Shown piece after piece: positions 1-6,015 of a DNA stretch of 8,009 nucleotides (position 1 is its first letter; each line of letters opens with the position of its first letter). The notes under the pieces were generated by a model. That model searched no databases and was not told where the DNA came from. It saw only the letters and a program-made list of their open reading frames with translations. The stretch spans positions 1 through 8,009 of the forward strand of contig SXRC01000042.1 in assembly GCA_005793655.1 (NCBI GenBank), given 5' to 3'. Both the position numbers and the translations under genes were made by a program. Source of the stretch: Actinomycetota bacterium. GTDB lineage: Bacteria; Actinomycetota; Actinomycetes; Nanopelagicales; Nanopelagicaceae.

Positions 1-1150
1 TGATATTGGCTATCCAGTTTTGGTTAGACCGTCGTATGTTTTAGGTGGCCGGGGTATGGAGATTGTTTATGACGAGGAGTCACTGCGTGGCTTCATTGAG
101 AAGGCAACGGCAATCACTCCAAATCACCCAGTGCTTATTGACAAGTTTCTTGATGACGCAATTGAAATTGATGTTGATGCTTTATATGATGGAGATGAGT
201 TGTACTTAGCAGGTGTAATGGAACACATAGAAGAGGCAGGGGTGCATTCGGGTGATTCTGCTTGCGTGCTACCGAGCACATCTTTAGATAAAAATTTGCT
301 CTCTGAGATCAGGCAAGCAACAGAGAAAATTGCAAAAGATGTAGGAGTCAGAGGTTTGATAAACATACAATTTGCAGTCACCCTAAACCCACAGAAGTTA
401 TATGTTTTAGAGGCCAATCCAAGAGCATCTCGGTCCGTGCCGTTTGTGGCAAAAGCAACTGGGGTTGCCCTCGCAAAGGCAGCAGCGTTAATTGCAACTG
501 GAAAACAAATAGCGGATCTGCGAAAAGATAATATTCTGCCTGCTGTTGGTGATGGTAAACCAAATGGAGTGTCAGTGAAAGAAGCGGTATTGCCTTTTAG
601 TAGATTTAGGAGAGTTGATGGTTCCGGAGTGGATACAGTTCTAGGTCCTGAGATGAAATCAACTGGTGAGGTAATGGGAATAGCAAATAATTTTGGTTTA
701 GCATTTGCTAAAAGTCAGACCGCAGCATTTGGTCCGCTACCTCAGTCTGGTTCTGTCTTCATCTCGTTATCACAGAAAGATAAGGAACAAGGCTGGAGAG
801 CAGCTCGCGATCTGCATCAGATTGGTTTTAAGATCTATACAACAGCAGGTACACACAATTTTTTGCAAGAAAAAGGTATCCCTTCTGAAAAAGTCAGAAA
901 GAATTCAGATCCAGCCTCAAATCAGCCTTCAGCTAGTGAAATAATTACTCAGGGACTGGTGCAGCTGGTTATCAATACTCCACTGGGACGGGGTTCCAGG
1001 CAGGATGGTTTTTTAATTAGGACAGCAGCTGTATCTAGGTCAGTACCTTGCATCACCACAATTCCAGGATTTAAAGCCGCGGTTGCTGGTATCAGCGCTT
1101 TACAAGATAGTGATTTTGCCATCAAATCATTGCAAGAATGGATGAGTTGA
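1..1150 (+). CDS. carB: Carbamoyl-phosphate synthase large subunit, C-terminal part (5' end outside window)
   Basis: CarB makes carbamoyl phosphate from bicarbonate, two ATP and ammonia channelled from the CarA glutaminase, feeding pyrimidine and arginine synthesis. The frame is open from base 2, giving 382 residues; family proteins are about 1,070-1,110 residues, so about two thirds lies to the left. The fragment starts inside the second ATP-grasp unit, which makes carbamoyl phosphate from carbamate: VRPSYVLGGR (fragment residues 8-17), the EIDVDALYDG stretch (55-64) and the metal/nucleotide loop LEANPRASRSVPF (136-148). From about residue 249 comes the MGS-like allosteric domain, with GSVFISLS (250-257), TTAGT (280-284) and VINTPLG (323-329). 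It ends at TGA 1148-1150, whose last base is the first base of the pyrK ATG. No frame break is seen, so the short length is only a window-edge effect. Identification is secure. Confidence 0.97.
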   Translation, partial: DIGYPVLVRPSYVLGGRGMEIVYDEESLRGFIEKATAITPNHPVLIDKFLDDAIEIDVDALYDGDELYLAGVMEHIEEAGVHSGDSACVLPSTSLDKNLLSEIRQATEKIAKDVGVRGLINIQFAVTLNPQKLYVLEANPRASRSVPFVAKATGVALAKAAALIATGKQIADLRKDNILPAVGDGKPNGVSVKEAVLPFSRFRRVDGSGVDTVLGPEMKSTGEVMGIANNFGLAFAKSQTAAFGPLPQSGSVFISLSQKDKEQGWRAARDLHQIGFKIYTTAGTHNFLQEKGIPSEKVRKNSDPASNQPSASEIITQGLVQLVINTPLGRGSRQDGFLIRTAAVSRSVPCITTIPGFKAAVAGISALQDSDFAIKSLQEWMS

Positions 1151-1995
1151 TGAGCACCCAAAAGATTAATAAGAGTGCCATGCAAATGCAGGCTGAAGTA
1201 ATCAGCAATAAAAAGGCAGGACCCTACAACCATATTGTTTTTGCAGTTGGAGAAATGGCGGCAAATTCTAGGCCCGGCAATTTTGTTGCGATCTCAATTG
1301 ATGGTGAGGCCTCTTCATTGATTCTACGCAGAGCATTTGCCATCTATCGTGCGACCGATAAAGGCGTCATGGGAGGCAGCATTGAATTAGTAATTGCACC
1401 GTATGGGCAAGGCAGCAAGTGGTTATGTTCAAGAAATGTTGGAGATTTTGTTGATCTAGTTGGTCCGCTTGGAACCTCATTTGGAATTCCAACAACAAAT
1501 GCGAACACCATGTTGATTGGGGGTGGCTATGGATCCGCACCACTTTTTGCACTAGCAGAGGTATTGAAAAATCGGGGATGCAGAGTTGACATGGTTTTAG
1601 GTGCAAGTACTGCGAGTAAAATTTACGCACCGCTGGAAGGTAAACGTAGTGTCTCTTCCTTGACACTAACCACTGATGATGGCAGTGCGGGCATACATGG
1701 GCAGATAAGTGAAGCTATTCCGCGACTTATAAGAGAGTTTGGTACAGAGGTTATTTACTCATGTGGTCCGATGGGGATGCTTGCAGCAGTTGCAAAAATT
1801 GCAGACGAGTTTGATATTTCACATCAATGTGCCGTAGAAGAGGCAATGGCATGTGGAATTGGTGTTTGTATGACTTGCGTTGTACCAATTAAAGATCCAA
1901 GTGGTGTAAAGATGGTTAGAATTTGTATTGACGGACCCGTAATGGACGGATCTCAGATTATCTGGGATAAAAAAGATGTATTGGATCACTTATAA
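1150..1995 (+). CDS. pyrK: Dihydroorotate dehydrogenase B, electron-transfer subunit PyrK
   Basis: PyrK passes electrons from dihydroorotate oxidation in PyrD to NAD+ through FAD and a [2Fe-2S] cluster. In the 281-residue form, the FAD-binding barrel contains LILRRAFAIY (57-66). The NAD-binding fold has GGGYGSAPL (124-132) and CGPMGM (205-210). The C-terminal cluster ligands are C235, C240, C243 and C259, in the spacing C-x4-C-x2-C-x15-C, so the redox chain looks intact. I chose ATG 1150, which overlaps the carB stop as TGATG and has a GGA 7 nt upstream. An in-frame ATG at 1138 would add four residues, all inside carB. Later Met residues before MQAEV are also possible starts, because the family's conserved part begins there. 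Immediate linkage to pyrD supports a PyrK role over other ferredoxin reductases of this fold. Confidence 0.94.
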   Translation: MSTQKINKSAMQMQAEVISNKKAGPYNHIVFAVGEMAANSRPGNFVAISIDGEASSLILRRAFAIYRATDKGVMGGSIELVIAPYGQGSKWLCSRNVGDFVDLVGPLGTSFGIPTTNANTMLIGGGYGSAPLFALAEVLKNRGCRVDMVLGASTASKIYAPLEGKRSVSSLTLTTDDGSAGIHGQISEAIPRLIREFGTEVIYSCGPMGMLAAVAKIADEFDISHQCAVEEAMACGIGVCMTCVVPIKDPSGVKMVRICIDGPVMDGSQIIWDKKDVLDHL

Positions 1996-1996
1996 A

Positions 1997-2929
1997 ATGA
2001 GTGCGCTTGATTTTTCAACCAAAATAGGTAGTAAAAGATTTAATAATCCAATTTTTACTGCAAGTGGATGTGCTAGTTCTGGACAAGAGTTGGCTCAATT
2101 CTTTCCTTTAACCGAACTTGGCGCAATTGTTACAAAATCAATTATGACTAAACCGCGTACTGGTAGGCCAACTCCTCGAATGGCAGAAACTCCTAGCGGC
2201 ATGCTTAATTCAATTGGATTACAAGGACCTGGTATTGATGCATTTTTGGAGAAGGATATTCCGTGGCTGGTTGAAAATAAGGTAAAGGTAATCGTCTCAA
2301 TTGCAGGTGAAACTGTTGATGAGTATGGCGTTCTAGCTCGCAGATTACGAGCAGTGGCCGGTATTAGTGCTGTAGAGGTAAATATTTCCTGTCCTAATGT
2401 TGAAAACCGTGGTCAAGTTTTTGCCTGTCATCCTGACAGCGCAGTAGCGGTAATTGAAGCTGTTAGAAGAAATATTGGAGGAGAGCTACCAATTGTTGCA
2501 AAATTATCACCGGATGTAACTGATATTGTTGCAATCGCTAGTTCAGTAGTCAACGCAGGAGTTGATGGCTTGGCTTTAATCAATACTTTGCTTGGTATGG
2601 TGATTGACACAAATACTATGAAGCCCAAGCTTGCTGGAAAAACTGGTGGATTATCTGGACCAGCAATCAGGCCCGTTGCAGTGCGTGCGATCTATCAAGT
2701 CCATCAAGCACTTCCGAATATTCCAATAATTGGCATGGGTGGTGTATCTAATGGTCGTGATGCACTTGAACTAGTTTTAGCTGGAGCTAGCGCAGTTTCG
2801 ATCGGGACTGCGAGTTTCTCCAATCCCACAGCTGCACTCTTTATCAAGAATGAACTGTCTGCATTACTGACAGGAAAAGGATTTAATGATTTTCGTGATG
2901 CTATTGGTTTTGCGCACCGGGGAGTCTAA
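1997..2929 (+). CDS. pyrD: Dihydroorotate dehydrogenase, class 1B catalytic subunit
   Basis: PyrD is the FMN enzyme oxidising dihydroorotate to orotate, the fourth step of UMP synthesis. It is cytosolic and partners PyrK. The 310-residue barrel shows the class 1 substrate loop (K52 to P59, then SGMLNSIGLQGPG at 67-79). The catalytic base is C132 in NISCPNV (129-135); class 2 enzymes use Ser here. K169 lies in AKLSPD and N196 in LINT. FMN-phosphate loops are GMGGVSNGRDA (246-256) and SIGTA (268-272). No N-terminal membrane extension of the quinone-linked class 2 type is present. The frame is open from an ATG at 1976 inside pyrK, but the family-like N-terminus begins at ATG 1997, one base after the pyrK TAA, so I take 1997. 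Its TAA shares its last A with the pyrF ATG. Class 1B assignment is firm because of the cysteine and the adjacent pyrK. Confidence 0.95.
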   Translation: MSALDFSTKIGSKRFNNPIFTASGCASSGQELAQFFPLTELGAIVTKSIMTKPRTGRPTPRMAETPSGMLNSIGLQGPGIDAFLEKDIPWLVENKVKVIVSIAGETVDEYGVLARRLRAVAGISAVEVNISCPNVENRGQVFACHPDSAVAVIEAVRRNIGGELPIVAKLSPDVTDIVAIASSVVNAGVDGLALINTLLGMVIDTNTMKPKLAGKTGGLSGPAIRPVAVRAIYQVHQALPNIPIIGMGGVSNGRDALELVLAGASAVSIGTASFSNPTAALFIKNELSALLTGKGFNDFRDAIGFAHRGV

Positions 2930-3621
2930 TGAAGCTACCGGTAATACTTGCACTTGATACAAAGGATATTACCCAAGCATCAGAGTGGATTAAGGCCAGC
3001 ATTGAATCAATTGATCATTTCAAGATAGGGCTGGAGTTTTATTTAAAGCATGGCAGGGTTGGAATTGAAAGGCTGCAGGGTGAGAGTGAATTTAGTCTTT
3101 TTCTTGATCTAAAGTTGCACGATATACCCAACACCGTTAAAGGCGCAGTTGAATCAGTTGCATCCCTGGCGCCAAAGTTTTTATCAGTTCACGCCTCAGG
3201 CGGTGGCAAAATGATTTCAGCTGCCAAAGGGGCACTTCCTAATGGATCAATTACTGCAATTACAGTTCTGACCTCTTTTTCTGAAGCAGATTTTTCTACT
3301 TTAGGAATGAGACAAAATATTTCAGAGACAGCGAAAAATTTGGCGAGTATTAGCCTTGCAGCTGGTGCTACCTCCTTGGTTTGTTCACCTTTTGAGGTTG
3401 CACAATTGCGCGCAATTGCTGGATCTGCAATTTTAATTACTCCGGGTGTAAGGGTGGAAGGTGATGATCTAGGTGACCAAGCTCGGGTTATGTCACCAAA
3501 AGCTGCCATTGATGCTGGAGCAGATTTTGTGGTTATAGGTCGTTCGATTACAGGTGTTTGGGATGGTAATGATAAAAAAATGCGCAACAAAATCGAACAT
3601 ATCGCAAAATCTTTGAGTTAA
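2929..3621 (+). CDS. pyrF: Orotidine-5'-phosphate decarboxylase, short type-1 form
   Basis: PyrF decarboxylates OMP to UMP, the last step of the pathway. The 230-residue protein has the catalytic array K32 (in FKIG), D60, K62 and D65 within FLDLKLHDIPNTV (58-70), matching the Lys/Asp-Lys-x-x-Asp tetrad of the Bacillus/E. coli type. Phosphate-binding loops are TPGVR (170-174) and IGRSI (203-207). Length and motif place it in the type-1 subfamily. The pyrF I recall at this locus in Streptomyces and in Mycobacterium is the longer type-2 form (about 275-280 residues, DVKRGD-type motif). Start ATG 2929 overlaps the pyrD stop by one base (TAATG), implying coupled translation. It ends 2 nt before the mIHF-Gmk frame. 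Composition looks like its neighbours by eye. Confidence 0.95.
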   Translation: MKLPVILALDTKDITQASEWIKASIESIDHFKIGLEFYLKHGRVGIERLQGESEFSLFLDLKLHDIPNTVKGAVESVASLAPKFLSVHASGGGKMISAAKGALPNGSITAITVLTSFSEADFSTLGMRQNISETAKNLASISLAAGATSLVCSPFEVAQLRAIAGSAILITPGVRVEGDDLGDQARVMSPKAAIDAGADFVVIGRSITGVWDGNDKKMRNKIEHIAKSLS

Positions 3622-3623
3622 CT

Positions 3624-4490
3624 ATGTTGCCCCCACGGTTGAGTCGACGGTCTAGGAGAAAAGCCGGGCAGGCTGCGGTGTCAGCTCGACAAGAGCGTGC
3701 CAAAGTAAAAGAGATGGTCACAAAAGGAGAGATTTACTTTTTTGATCTATTCAAAGATGAGCGAAAACCTGTCCTACGCATGAAACTAATTGACCTGTTG
3801 CAATCTGTTCCAGGCATTGGCAAAACAAGAGCAGAGATTATTTTAGATAGAACCGGAATATCATATTCACGTAGAATTGGTGGGGTAGGACATAGGCAGA
3901 TTGAGTTACTACGACAGGAGTTTCTATTGATTAAGAACTCCCGCAAAAGCGGGGAACTCTTGGTCGTCTCTGGGCCCAGTGGGGTTGGAAAAAGCACAAT
4001 TACTAACAAGCTTCGCAGTGATGATCGGTTTTGGATTTCAATCTCGGCAACTACAAGAGAAATAAGATCAGGTGAGCAAAACGGAGTGGATTACCATTTT
4101 GTCAGTGATGAGAAGTTTGATCAGATGATCGCAAGAAATGATTTTTTGGAATGGGCTAGTTTTGCGGGTGCTAAATATGGGACTCCAAAAAAAGCGGTAG
4201 ATGACGCATTGATGGATGGCAAAAATGTGATTCTAGAGATTGAATTAAATGGTGCTCGGCAGGTGCGCAAGAATTCAAAAAATGCGATATTGGTTTTTAT
4301 CAAGCCGCCCTCTTGGGAAGAGTTAACAGCTAGATTAATCAATCGAGGGACAGAATCTGAGCAATCTACGCAAGCCCGCTTAGATCGCGCTAAAGAGGAG
4401 TTATTAGCCGCTTCTGAGTTTGATCATGTGGTGATTAACCATCAAGTAGATCAATCGGTCGCTGAACTGGTATCTTTAGCCCTTCGCTAG
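3624..4490 (+). CDS. gmk: Fused actinobacterial integration host factor (mIHF) and guanylate kinase
   Basis: This is one uninterrupted 288-residue frame. Residues 1-100 match actinobacterial mIHF/sIHF, a small DNA-binding nucleoid protein: a basic N-terminal helix, RAKVKEMVTKGE (25-36), MKLIDLLQSVPGIGKTRA (53-70, the helix-turn-helix-like DNA element), and SRRIGGVGHRQ (82-92). Residues 102-288 form a complete guanylate kinase (GMP + ATP to GDP + ADP): P-loop GPSGVGKST (117-125), GMP site TTREIRSGEQNGVDYHF (143-159), LEWA (175-178), YGTP (185-188), and lid/C-terminal PPSWEEL (228-234) and RLDRAKEEL (252-260). Stand-alone Gmk is about 190-210 residues and mIHF about 105, so both halves look whole with almost no linker. 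The usual EID before the GARQV stretch reads EIE (E207). Start ATG 3624 has only a weak ribosome site, 2 nt after pyrF. An internal TTG at 3927 could also yield Gmk alone. Both domain identities are firm; whether the fused chain is the real product is less so. Confidence 0.9.
   Translation: MLPPRLSRRSRRKAGQAAVSARQERAKVKEMVTKGEIYFFDLFKDERKPVLRMKLIDLLQSVPGIGKTRAEIILDRTGISYSRRIGGVGHRQIELLRQEFLLIKNSRKSGELLVVSGPSGVGKSTITNKLRSDDRFWISISATTREIRSGEQNGVDYHFVSDEKFDQMIARNDFLEWASFAGAKYGTPKKAVDDALMDGKNVILEIELNGARQVRKNSKNAILVFIKPPSWEELTARLINRGTESEQSTQARLDRAKEELLAASEFDHVVINHQVDQSVAELVSLALR
3916..3929 (+). promoter_or_regulatory. Candidate internal ribosome binding site and TTG start for separate Gmk
   Basis: AGGAG at 3916-3920 is followed by six bases and then TTG at 3927-3929, in the frame of the mIHF-Gmk ORF (residue 102). 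Initiation here would give a 187-residue protein whose VVSGPSG P-loop starts 13 residues from its N-terminus, close to the usual geometry of free guanylate kinases. The AGGAG also encodes part of the mIHF C-terminal helix (RQEF), so it could be fortuitous. It is a better ribosome-site match than the ones in front of most genes in this window. Use of this start is inferred, not shown. Confidence 0.5.
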
Positions 4491-4504
4491 ACAATCATTG
4501 TTTA
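4488..4504. other. Imperfect AT-rich dyad in the gmk-rpoZ gap
   Basis: An inverted repeat centred on C4496 has arms of 8 bases, with ACAAT/ATTGT perfect next to the centre and one mismatch (a G-U pair in RNA) further out. It starts at the gmk stop codon and lies in the largest gap of the window, just before the rpoZ ribosome site. The hairpin would be short and AU-rich and has no U-tract after it, so it is not a convincing intrinsic terminator. It could be an operator or a weak mRNA structure, or chance. Confidence 0.25.
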
Positions 4505-4506
4505 AA

Positions 4507-4514
4507 AAGAGGGG
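4507..4514 (+). promoter_or_regulatory. Purine-rich ribosome binding site of rpoZ
   Basis: AAGAGGGG precedes ATG 4524 by 9 nt. It is one of the few obvious ribosome sites in the window and supports this start for rpoZ. Most other genes here overlap or nearly overlap their upstream neighbour and show weak or no such site. Omega may therefore be initiated independently rather than by coupling. Confidence 0.7.
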
Positions 4515-4523
4515 CACTATCGT

Positions 4524-4802
4524 ATGAGCAATCAAGGCCTAGATGGAATTACTAATCCACCAATCGATGCGTTATTAGATAAGGCTGGATCGAAATATAG
4601 CTTGGTTCTTTATGCAGCCAAGCGTGCCCGCCAAATCAATGCTTACTACTCACAACTTGGCGAAGGATTGCTTGAATATGTTGGTCCGCTGGTAGAAACT
4701 TATGTGCACGAAAAACCTCTATCCATTGCACTTCGCGAAATCAATGATGGCTTGCTTACAATCGAAAATTTAGAGCCAAAGCAAACCCCTACAGCTGGCT
4801 AA
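4524..4802 (+). CDS. rpoZ: RNA polymerase omega subunit
   Basis: Omega is the small subunit that helps fold and hold the beta' subunit in RNA polymerase; in many bacteria it is also part of a (p)ppGpp site. The 92-residue product begins with the actinobacterial GITNPPID (8-15). It then has the family core SKYSLVLYAAKRARQINAYY (23-42), followed by LGEGLLEYVGPLVET (45-59) and KPLSIALREI (64-73). The last ~15 residues are a variable tail. The length is normal for Actinobacteria. It sits 33 nt after the Gmk stop, the widest gap in the window, with its own purine-rich ribosome site. The gmk-rpoZ pairing is common in bacteria; coaBC after it is typical of Actinobacteria. Identification is certain from the core motif. 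Confidence 0.98.
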   Translation: MSNQGLDGITNPPIDALLDKAGSKYSLVLYAAKRARQINAYYSQLGEGLLEYVGPLVETYVHEKPLSIALREINDGLLTIENLEPKQTPTAG

Positions 4803-4811
4803 ATAATCACC

Positions 4812-6011
4812 ATGTTTCCCCGTGGTCGTAAACTTCTACTAGGTGTATCTGGTGGAATATCAGCTTATAAGTCATGTGACTTGCTTCGCAGATTACAGGA
4901 CCATGGTTTCATAGTAGATGTTGTGCCAACGGCCGCTAGTTTAAATTTTGTTGGTAAATCTACCTGGGAAGCCTTATCTGGCCGCAAAGTGATTACAGAC
5001 TTATGGAGTGATGTCGAAAATGTGCCTCACATTTCTATGGCGAAAGCTAATGACCTTATTGTCATAGCTCCGGCAACTGCAGACCTCATGGCCAAGCTCG
5101 CCTCGGGCAGAGCAGATGATTTGCTGACCAACATTGTTTTGGCCTCCACTGCACCAAAAATTTTGGTCCCAGCGATGCATACTGAGATGTGGCTGAATTC
5201 AGCAACAGTGGCTAATGTTGAAATCTTGCGCGAACGAGGATTTGTTGTAATAAATCCTGATGTAGGTCGAATGACTGGATCTGATGTTGGAATTGGCCGT
5301 TACCCAGAATGTGAAGCAATTATCGCTGAGATAGATAAAGTAATTAATCAAACTGCTGATCTAATTGGGAAAAAGATTTTGATTACTGCGGGCGGAACTC
5401 GGGAGCCAATTGATCCTATTCGATTCATTGGAAATCGATCCTCTGGAAAGCAAGGGTTTGCTCTGGCTATGGCCGCAGCAAGTAGGGGTGCACAAGTGCA
5501 TCTAGTCATCGCTAACTCAGATCTTCCCAATATTGACGGAATTACAACAACCTCAGTGGAAACTGCAGAGGAAATGGATACGATTCTAAATCTTGAATTC
5601 CCACACTGTGATGCTTTAATAATGAGCGCAGCTGTTGCAGATGCAAGAGTGGTGAATTATTCAGAAGGTAAAATTAGGAAAGAAGCACTAGAAAATGTTG
5701 AATTGGCAAAAAATCCTGATATTTTGAAGTCACTCGCTCAAATTAAGAGACCTGGACAAATAGTAGTTGGGTTCGCAGCCGAAACATTATCTAGCCTAAA
5801 TTTGTTGCAAAAGAGTGGATACGAGAAGTTGTGCAGCAAAAATTTGAACTTAATCTATGTAAATGATGTTACAGATGGGGCTATTTTTGGGCAGGAAAAC
5901 ACCAAAGGAATCATCATTGATGATTCAAATAATGTGATTACGGTTCCAGAAATTAGTAAGGACACGCTCGCTGACATATTGCTCGATCAATTAGTATCTA
6001 AGTTAGGTTGA
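4812..6011 (+). CDS. coaBC: Bifunctional phosphopantothenoylcysteine decarboxylase / phosphopantothenate-cysteine ligase
   Basis: CoaBC joins cysteine to 4'-phosphopantothenate (CoaB) and decarboxylates the product to 4'-phosphopantetheine (CoaC, an FMN flavoprotein), two central steps of coenzyme A synthesis. The 399-residue chain has CoaC first: GVSGGISAYK (11-20), active-site H73 in VPHIS, APATADL (86-92), and PAMHTEMW (120-127) where the E. coli-type motif is PxMNxxMW. The flap region TGSDVGIGR (155-163) lacks the cysteine of the E. coli enzyme. CoaB follows: TAGGTREPIDPIRFIGNRSS (192-211), SAAVAD (272-277), KIRK (287-290) and VGFAAET (319-325). The His-for-Asn change and the Cys-less flap match what I recall of mycobacterial CoaBC, so they are lineage traits rather than damage. 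ATG 4812 is 9 nt after rpoZ; no clear ribosome site is visible. Confidence 0.97.
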   Translation: MFPRGRKLLLGVSGGISAYKSCDLLRRLQDHGFIVDVVPTAASLNFVGKSTWEALSGRKVITDLWSDVENVPHISMAKANDLIVIAPATADLMAKLASGRADDLLTNIVLASTAPKILVPAMHTEMWLNSATVANVEILRERGFVVINPDVGRMTGSDVGIGRYPECEAIIAEIDKVINQTADLIGKKILITAGGTREPIDPIRFIGNRSSGKQGFALAMAAASRGAQVHLVIANSDLPNIDGITTTSVETAEEMDTILNLEFPHCDALIMSAAVADARVVNYSEGKIRKEALENVELAKNPDILKSLAQIKRPGQIVVGFAAETLSSLNLLQKSGYEKLCSKNLNLIYVNDVTDGAIFGQENTKGIIIDDSNNVITVPEISKDTLADILLDQLVSKLG

Positions 6012-6015
6012 GCCA

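Noticed and set aside
1138..1149. ATG 1138 as the pyrK start
   Set aside because: It adds only MDEL inside the carB end. ATG 1150 with the TGATG overlap fits the pattern of the other junctions, although 1138 cannot be fully excluded.
1..1150. carB as a truncated pseudogene
   Set aside because: The frame is open to the window edge with intact ATP-grasp and MGS motifs, so the missing N-terminus is an edge effect.
949..1233. 94-codon minus-strand open frame across the carB/pyrK junction
   Set aside because: It covers conserved coding sequence of both genes on the other strand, with no ribosome site or recognisable product.
1976..1996. Upstream ATG at 1976 as the pyrD start
   Set aside because: It would overlap pyrK by 20 nt and add seven residues (MYWITYK) not expected before the family N-terminus. 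ATG 1997 falls one base after the pyrK stop.
3189..3590. 133-codon open frame on the minus strand inside pyrF
   Set aside because: It lies wholly antisense to a well-conserved enzyme, resembles no family I know, and is typical of the shadow frames opposite real genes here.
4488..4510. Intrinsic terminator between gmk and rpoZ
   Set aside because: The stem is short and AU-rich with a 3-nt loop, and it is followed by A-rich and G-rich sequence instead of a U-tract.
1450..4690. Recurring TTGGTCCGCT-like strings (near 730, 1460 and 4680) as a dispersed repeat
   Set aside because: Each encodes a Gly-Pro-Leu in an unrelated, conserved protein context, so they reflect codon use rather than a repeat element.
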